From the NCBI GenBank assembly GCA_022839625.1, contig JALHJL010000023.1, positions 1 to 64,000 on the forward strand: a DNA stretch of 64,000 bases. Reading direction: 5' to 3'. A program made the position numbers and the translations under genes. Shown here piece by piece: positions 59,218-64,000 of this stretch (position 1 is its first letter; each line of letters opens with the position of its first letter). This DNA is from Phycisphaerales bacterium. GTDB lineage: Bacteria; Planctomycetota; Phycisphaerae; UBA1845; Fen-1342. Under the pieces are notes generated by a model that did not search any database, had not been told where the DNA came from, and saw only the letters and a list, made by a program, of their open reading frames with translations.

Positions 59218-61149
59218 ATGCAGCCGATGATGAAGCACTCTCCCGACGAATCACCGTGCGCACCGTGCCCAGTGCGCGATGGGCGCGCCTGGCTGTGCGC
59301 CGTCCTGCTCGTCGGCGCAGTCGTCGTCGCCTTCTGGCCGGTGCTGAACAGCTCGGTCATCGATGCGGACCTGGGCTTTCCGCCGGCCGAAACGGGCCCC
59401 GGCTTCGCGCCCGCGCACCTCGGGCAGGTACTGGCCGACGTCCGGGGCGTCCGATACTCGCCCCTGACCTGGGCCACCTTGCGAGTGGACTCCGCACTGT
59501 GGGGGCTTCGTCCGCGCGGCAGCCACGCTGTGAACCTCGGGCTTCACGCGGCAAGCGCGGTGCTCGTGTACTTCCTGGCGCTCGGCTTACTGGCGGCGGC
59601 ACATCGATCGCCGCTGTCGCGGCACACGGGGGCACAGCACGCCGGCGCTCTGGGCGCGGCCCTGTTGTTCGCACTCCATCCGCTCCGCGTCGAGCCCGTT
59701 GCGTGGGTGGTGCAGCGCGGCGTACTGCTGAGCGCATTCTTCATGCTGCTCACCACCCTGCTTTACACGCGGGCGTGCGCGAGCGGGAAGCGGCGTTGGC
59801 TGGCCGCGGCGATCATCGGACAGGCCTGCGCCGTGGCGGCCGGGCCGTGGGGTCTGGCGCTGCCTCTCATCCTGCTGTTGCTCGACGTGTACCCATTGCG
59901 CCGCGGGACGGCGCCGGCACACGCACCGCCGGCGGCGACCCGCGCGCAAACCGCCGGCCTTCGACGGCGAATCGTGCTTGAGAAGATCGTTTTTGCCGGC
60001 GCGGCCAGCGCGGGATTTGCCCTGTGTTTCTGGTTGGATAGGAGCACCGTGCCGCACGAGCCGGGCGCCCTCAACCGCGCGGCTCTGGCCGCTTACGGAC
60101 TGGTCTTCTACCTTTGGAAAACGGCGTGCCCGTGGGGACTGCTGCCGCTCTACGAGTTCCACACGCTGCGCGCGCTGCTTACGCCGCAGTTCCTTGCGGC
60201 GGCCGCCGGGACGCTGGTCCTCGTTGTTGTCGTCCTGCGATTCGGCCGGCGGCTCCCGGCGCTGACGGTAGCGGCACTCAGCTACGTGCTTCTGTTGCTG
60301 CCGGCGGTCGCACTGATCCAGAGCGACGTGGAGGCGGCCGGCGATCGTTACAGCTACCTGCCCAGCGTACCGGCCATGCTCGCGTTGGGCGGCGGACTGG
60401 TATACCTGTGGAACCGGCGCCCGCCGCGGGCCGCGCTCCTGCGCGCCGCGGTCGCGACGCTGGCCCTGGCCCTCGCGGGGGTGCTGGGGGTGCTGACGTG
60501 GCGGCAGTGCGGCGTCTGGCGGACACCGTTGGCGTTGTGGGCCTTCACCGAGCAGCACGATCCAAACAGCGGCCTGGCTTCGTACCACCTGGCCCGTCAA
60601 TACGAGAACTCGGGCGAGTACGAGCGCGCGGTGCAGTTCTACCGCGCGGCTGCGCGGCTGCGGCCGGGGATGTTCGCCGTCCAACTCGGCCTGGGCAACG
60701 CCCTCTTGCAGGAGCTGAACTTCAAGGAAGCGATCGCCGCTCTCCGCCGGGCGGTGTCCATCGCGCCGCGCTCGGGCGAGGCCCGTTTTCTGCTTGGCGC
60801 CGCGCTCGCCGCCGCCGGGGAGTCCGACGAAGCAGAGCAGGTACTCCGCCAGGCGGCCGAGTTGGACCCGCAGGCCGTGTGGCCTCGCCGCAGCCTCGGG
60901 CATCTCCTCATGATCTGCCACCGACCTGCTGAAGCCGCGGAGGCGTTCCAGGCCGCGCTCGCCATCGCCCCCCACGACGCGGACGTGCACTACAACCTGG
61001 GGCGGGCCTACTGGCGCGCCGGCCGGTGGGAAGATGCGGCAGCCGCGTTCCGCCAGGCACTCCGTGAGGACCCCGCTCACCGCCTGGCTGCACAAGCCCT
61101 GGAGCAGCTTGCCAGCCAACCGGCTACGGCGCCGGCCGCTCCGGAATAA
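59218..61149 (+). CDS. TMTC-like multispanning membrane protein with TPR tail
   Basis: A 643-residue protein. About nine membrane helices across residues 30-410 with a GT-C-like N-terminal acidic loop (DADLGFPPAETG), and ALHPLRVEPVAWVVQRGVL, a segment characteristic of the TMTC/DUF1736-type GT-C family, then six or so TPR units (about 440-635). Relatives include eukaryotic TMTC O-mannosyltransferases. Whether this protein has glycosyltransferase activity is unknown. The ATG at 59218 is the preferred start, with others at 59227 and 59230. Its end overlaps the convergent MBL gene by 26 bp. Confidence 0.8.
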   Translation: MQPMMKHSPDESPCAPCPVRDGRAWLCAVLLVGAVVVAFWPVLNSSVIDADLGFPPAETGPGFAPAHLGQVLADVRGVRYSPLTWATLRVDSALWGLRPRGSHAVNLGLHAASAVLVYFLALGLLAAAHRSPLSRHTGAQHAGALGAALLFALHPLRVEPVAWVVQRGVLLSAFFMLLTTLLYTRACASGKRRWLAAAIIGQACAVAAGPWGLALPLILLLLDVYPLRRGTAPAHAPPAATRAQTAGLRRRIVLEKIVFAGAASAGFALCFWLDRSTVPHEPGALNRAALAAYGLVFYLWKTACPWGLLPLYEFHTLRALLTPQFLAAAAGTLVLVVVVLRFGRRLPALTVAALSYVLLLLPAVALIQSDVEAAGDRYSYLPSVPAMLALGGGLVYLWNRRPPRAALLRAAVATLALALAGVLGVLTWRQCGVWRTPLALWAFTEQHDPNSGLASYHLARQYENSGEYERAVQFYRAAARLRPGMFAVQLGLGNALLQELNFKEAIAALRRAVSIAPRSGEARFLLGAALAAAGESDEAEQVLRQAAELDPQAVWPRRSLGHLLMICHRPAEAAEAFQAALAIAPHDADVHYNLGRAYWRAGRWEDAAAAFRQALREDPAHRLAAQALEQLASQPATAPAAPE

Positions 61150-61996
61150 GCTCGAACCAATCGCCGGCGGCCCGGACCGAAAGCACCGGCGTCTCCACCT
61201 CGTGGTCAAGGACCAGCAGGGCGCCGCTGCCCGCGAGCCACTGCAACACCTTCTGCTTGGAAGCGCGGTTCTCGAGCGGGTGCAGGTCGTACGCCATGTT
61301 GTAGGGCGCACCGAGATGGTGCCGCGTGGGCATCAGGTCGCCGCCGAACACCAGCGTGCGCTCGCGGCCTGCGATGACGATCGAGTGATGACCGCGCGTA
61401 TGGCCGGGGGTCGGCAGGGCACGGATGCCGGGGACGATCTCCCCCGCCCCATCGAGCACCCGCCAGGCGTCCGCCTGATCGAGCGGGGCGAGGTTCTCTT
61501 CGCGGTACGTGGCGGTCATGATGCCGAGCTTCGCGCGGGCGTCCTCCAGCTCGGCGCGTTGCACGTGCACGCGGGCCTTGGGAAACGTCGGCACCAGGCG
61601 ACCGTCCTGCTCGTGCGTCAGTCCGCCGGCGTGATCGAAGTGCAGATGCGACACGATTACGTCGGTGATCGCGGCGGGGTCCACGCCGTGCGCCCGCAGC
61701 CCGGGCAGCAGCCAGCGCGCCGGGTCGATGGCGAAGATCCGCTGTTCCTTCTCGGCGTATTTCGGGCCGTGCCCCGTCTCGATGATCGCACACCGGCCGC
61801 GGCCCGGCCACCGGACCAGCAGGCAGTTGCAGGCGAGCTGGATGCGGTTCTGGTCGTCCGCGGGGCACACGCGGGACCACAGGGCCTTCGGAATCAGGCC
61901 GAACATCGCCCCGCCGTCGAGTTTCAGGTGCCCGCCGCTGATAAGCGTCACGGTGCAGTCGCCCAGGTCATAGCATGGCGGATGCGGCGGGTGCAT
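61124..61996 (-). CDS. MBL-fold metallo-hydrolase
   Basis: A 290-residue metallo-beta-lactamase-fold hydrolase. Metal motif HLHFDHAGG at residues 117-125, then PTPGHTRGHHS and FGGDLMP with further ligands, and a C-terminal LDHEVETP. AGGAGG precedes the ATG. Substrate unknown; quorum-quenching lactonases and glyoxalase II share the motif. Confidence 0.9.
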   Translation of the reverse strand: MHPPHPPCYDLGDCTVTLISGGHLKLDGGAMFGLIPKALWSRVCPADDQNRIQLACNCLLVRWPGRGRCAIIETGHGPKYAEKEQRIFAIDPARWLLPGLRAHGVDPAAITDVIVSHLHFDHAGGLTHEQDGRLVPTFPKARVHVQRAELEDARAKLGIMTATYREENLAPLDQADAWRVLDGAGEIVPGIRALPTPGHTRGHHSIVIAGRERTLVFGGDLMPTRHHLGAPYNMAYDLHPLENRASKQKVLQWLAGSGALLVLDHEVETPVLSVRAAGDWFELIPERPAP

Positions 61997-62079
61997 GACT
62001 GCCTCCTGGCAAACCGGCGCGGTTGCCAACGGACTATATGCCCGCCCGCCCGCGACGGTGCAAGCAAGCGGCGATCGGG

Positions 62080-62085
62080 TATGAT
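62080..62085 (+). promoter_or_regulatory. -10-like TATGAT upstream of kdsC
   Basis: TATGAT 52 bp before the proposed kdsC ATG (62137). No consensus -35 is seen. Confidence 0.3.
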
Positions 62086-62136
62086 ACGCGCTGCCCGGCT
62101 GGCGTTGAGCCGGCACGGCGGGCTGGCCGCCGGTCA

Positions 62137-62715
62137 ATGGGCCGTGAACACCACGCGAGGAGCGAGAGTCTGGCTGCGACGCCCGTGCAACCTGAGATTC
62201 GTTGCGTGTGCCTGGACGTCGACGGCGTGTTGACGGACGGACGTCTGTTCGTGGACCGCGACGGCGCCGAGGGCGGACGCGTCTTCCACGTGCACGACGG
62301 ATTCGCGATCCACTGGTTTCGGCGCCTGGGCGGCGTGGTCGTGATTTGCACTGGAAAACGGTCGAAGGCCGTCACGACACGCGCACAGGAGCTTGGCATC
62401 GAGCACGTCATCCAGGGCAGTTCCGACAAGCTGGCGGACGTGCTGCCGCTGCTGGACCGGCTCGGTCTCGGGCTGCGGCAAACGGCCGTGATCGGCGACG
62501 ATCTGCCGGACCTGCCGCTGATGCAGCGCTGCGGCTACCCCATCGCGGTGGCCAACGCGGTGACGGAAGTGAAACGCGCTGCGCGACTCGTCACCGAGCA
62601 GAGCGGAGGTCACGGCGCGGTACGCGAGGCGATCGAGCACTTGTTGCGACACTCGGGCCGGTGGGAAGAAGTGCTCGCGCAGTACGGGGACACGGAGTCC
62701 GCCGCAGAGCGCTGA
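62137..62715 (+). CDS. kdsC: 3-deoxy-D-manno-octulosonate 8-phosphate phosphatase (HAD)
   Basis: A 192-residue HAD-superfamily phosphatase that releases phosphate from KDO-8-P during LPS core synthesis. HAD motif I LDVDGVLTDG (Asp27, Asp29), motif II region VVICTGKRSKAV, motif III-IV GDDLPDLPLM near residue 128. The ~20-residue N-terminal extension before IRCVCLD is not typical and may be untranslated if a later start is used. It is followed 14 bp later by an LptC-like gene, as in LPS export operons. Confidence 0.9.
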   Translation: MGREHHARSESLAATPVQPEIRCVCLDVDGVLTDGRLFVDRDGAEGGRVFHVHDGFAIHWFRRLGGVVVICTGKRSKAVTTRAQELGIEHVIQGSSDKLADVLPLLDRLGLGLRQTAVIGDDLPDLPLMQRCGYPIAVANAVTEVKRAARLVTEQSGGHGAVREAIEHLLRHSGRWEEVLAQYGDTESAAER

Positions 62716-62729
62716 CAGGGTGCTACATC

Positions 62730-64000
62730 ATGGCTCGTAACATCGTGCTCGCCGTGTCGTCGCTGGCCGTCCTGGCCGTCCTCTTCGGGCTCTACATGGT
62801 GCTCGTAGTCCCGCCGCCGGCGGGACGTGCGGACCGGCCGGCCGTACAGACCCTCCCGTCGCAGGAGCCGCCGGCCACGCCGCCCCTGCGCGTCGGGGAG
62901 GCCGTGACCATCCCGGCCGGGGGCAAGATCATGTTTCGCCGGTACGACGACCGGACCGGCCGGCCGCGGGACATGTTCCTGTGCCAGGATTGGGAGCCCG
63001 TGCCGGGCGCGAAGAATGAGATTCGCGTCTCCGAACCGGAGCTGGCGACTCTGCTGCCCAGCGGGATGATTGCGACGATCACGGCCGACTCAGGCCAGAT
63101 CACGGTGGACCGTGTCGAGCAGGCGCAGATGAAGCCCAAGAGCGGCTGGCTGGCCGGCCATGTGCGGATGGTCGTGGATCGGGCCACCACCCTGGACCGG
63201 ACGCCAACGGCGGAGCGGCTGGAGGAACTCATCACCATCAACGTGGACCGGCTGCAATTCGACCTGGAGCTGGGCGAACTGAAAACCGACGATCGCGTGA
63301 CCGTCGAGAGCGAGGACTTCGAGGTCGCCGGAACCGGACTGCACCTCATCTGGAACCAGGCCGACAACCGTATCGAAACGCTGTCCATCGCGCGCGGCGA
63401 GCAGCTTGTGCTGTACGCCGCGGCGGGGTTGTTCGGCATGACGGCCGAAGGCCGCGCGGACGTGGCGGCGGAAGCACCTGTTGCCGACGCCCCGCCGGCC
63501 ACCGCGCCGCGCGAGGAGCCCGAACGCAGTCGCAGGCGTCGCGGTCGGCCGCCGACCGCGTACGCCTGCGTGCTCGACGGCGGCCTGGTGGCTGAGCAGT
63601 TCCGCGGCGAGGAGCGGATCGGCGGTTTGCAGGCCGACCGGGTGGAGCTTCTGTTTGACGTGGGCGGCGCCGCGGACCGCTTCCTGCGGGCAGACAAGGA
63701 CGAGCGCGCGGCCGCCAGCCGCCCGGCACGCGAAGAGCGGAACCGGCTGGTGTTGCGCTGGGACGGCGTCTTGCAGATGCAGCCCACCACTCCGCCGCCC
63801 CCCGACACGCCCAATCGTCGGCGCTTCACGGCGCTCGGGCGGCCCGTGGTCATGACCCGCGGCGACGCGGAGGTGCGCTGCGGCCGAGTTGCATTTCACG
63901 ACGACACGCAGCGGGTCTGGCTGTACCCGACGGACGAGCAGGCGACGCCGGAGCTTGATACTACGCGAGGCCGGGTGGATTTCGTGATGGGGGAGAAGCT
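62730..64000 (+). CDS. LptC/LptA-like LPS export periplasmic protein (partial)
   Basis: Starts at an ATG with an N-terminal membrane anchor (residues about 4-26; VLAVSSLAVLAVLFGLYMVL) and runs past the window end (424 codons seen). The periplasmic part has repeating beta-strand segments such as ITADSGQITVDRVE, VESEDFEVAGTGLHLIWN and VVMTRGDAEVRCGRVAFHDD, the OstA/LptC pattern. Position right after kdsC supports an LPS-transport role. Two Pro/Arg-rich linkers (about 250-275, 350-360) are unusual for short LptC proteins; it may be a planctomycete-type longer form. Confidence 0.75.
   Translation, partial: MARNIVLAVSSLAVLAVLFGLYMVLVVPPPAGRADRPAVQTLPSQEPPATPPLRVGEAVTIPAGGKIMFRRYDDRTGRPRDMFLCQDWEPVPGAKNEIRVSEPELATLLPSGMIATITADSGQITVDRVEQAQMKPKSGWLAGHVRMVVDRATTLDRTPTAERLEELITINVDRLQFDLELGELKTDDRVTVESEDFEVAGTGLHLIWNQADNRIETLSIARGEQLVLYAAAGLFGMTAEGRADVAAEAPVADAPPATAPREEPERSRRRRGRPPTAYACVLDGGLVAEQFRGEERIGGLQADRVELLFDVGGAADRFLRADKDERAAASRPAREERNRLVLRWDGVLQMQPTTPPPPDTPNRRRFTALGRPVVMTRGDAEVRCGRVAFHDDTQRVWLYPTDEQATPELDTTRGRVDFVMGEK

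Overview
The window is GC-rich, densely coding bacterial DNA, most likely from a member of the Planctomycetota, probably a Phycisphaerae-like lineage. That placement is inferred from gene content: C-terminal dockerin-like domains with a DINPF motif, a PEP-CTERM protein, a DUF1559-type pseudopilin, sulfatases and a TMTC-like protein carrying TPR repeats, a DUF4954 beta-helix protein, a FlgI-like lipoprotein with no flagellar genes nearby, and LPS/KDO genes. No rRNA, tRNA or CRISPR array was found.

Layout. 0.3-6.8 kb: a polytopic membrane protein, guaA, a PAS histidine kinase with an upstream lipoprotein, and ispD. 7-11.6 kb: FlgI-like lipoprotein, RluB-type pseudouridine synthase and a B12-binding radical SAM protein. 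11.6-19.2 kb: a minus-strand envelope/polysaccharide run (DUF4954, SIS, DUF4416, WecA/TagO-like transferase, O-antigen ligase), the last three coupled by ATGA overlaps. 19.4-23 kb: small lipoprotein, orphan HlyD-type adaptor, DUF4405 membrane protein and an APH-family kinase. 22.97-23.99 kb: a REP-associated tyrosine transposase (RAYT) between two tandem arrays in opposite orientation; the right array forms the 3' end of proS. 24-32.6 kb: proS, Gfo/Idh oxidoreductase, yidC, an IMPase-family phosphatase and a sulfatase-TPR protein. 32.6-35.3 kb: secreted proteins (one dockerin protein broken by an in-frame TGA, one PEP-CTERM protein) and a gene-poor kilobase. 35.3-43.4 kb: B12 radical SAM protein, M20 amidohydrolase, class II ribonucleotide reductase nrdJ behind a promoter with a palindromic operator, and a GT4 glycosyltransferase. 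43.4-50 kb: a dockerin remnant, an HD/hpt/PH operon, msrC, a dockerin-tagged sugar dehydrogenase, an orphan leuD, a zinc-ribbon protein and mtfA. 50.1-56.8 kb: a nitrosative-stress cluster (Crp/Fnr regulator, ferredoxin, hcp, methyltransferase, YgbA-like protein, ric, Rrf2 regulator, radical SAM) with a TTGAT-N4-ATCAA box and two Rrf2-type operators. 56.8-64 kb: pseudopilin, orphan oligopeptide ABC ATPase, TMTC-like TPR protein, MBL hydrolase, kdsC and an LptC-like gene cut by the window end.

The least ordinary content is repetitive. (1) The RAYT island has a perfect 26-bp inverted repeat hugging the transposase and degenerating outward arrays. (2) A MITE-like family with 17-bp termini has three clear copies at 1, 35.2 and 42.0 kb, one flanked by CTAC direct repeats. 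(3) A 29-bp double-hairpin repeat occurs inside two unrelated protein genes in the same reading frame, adding the same SPQRVACGD peptide, and another palindromic repeat appears both between genes and inside the O-antigen ligase gene.
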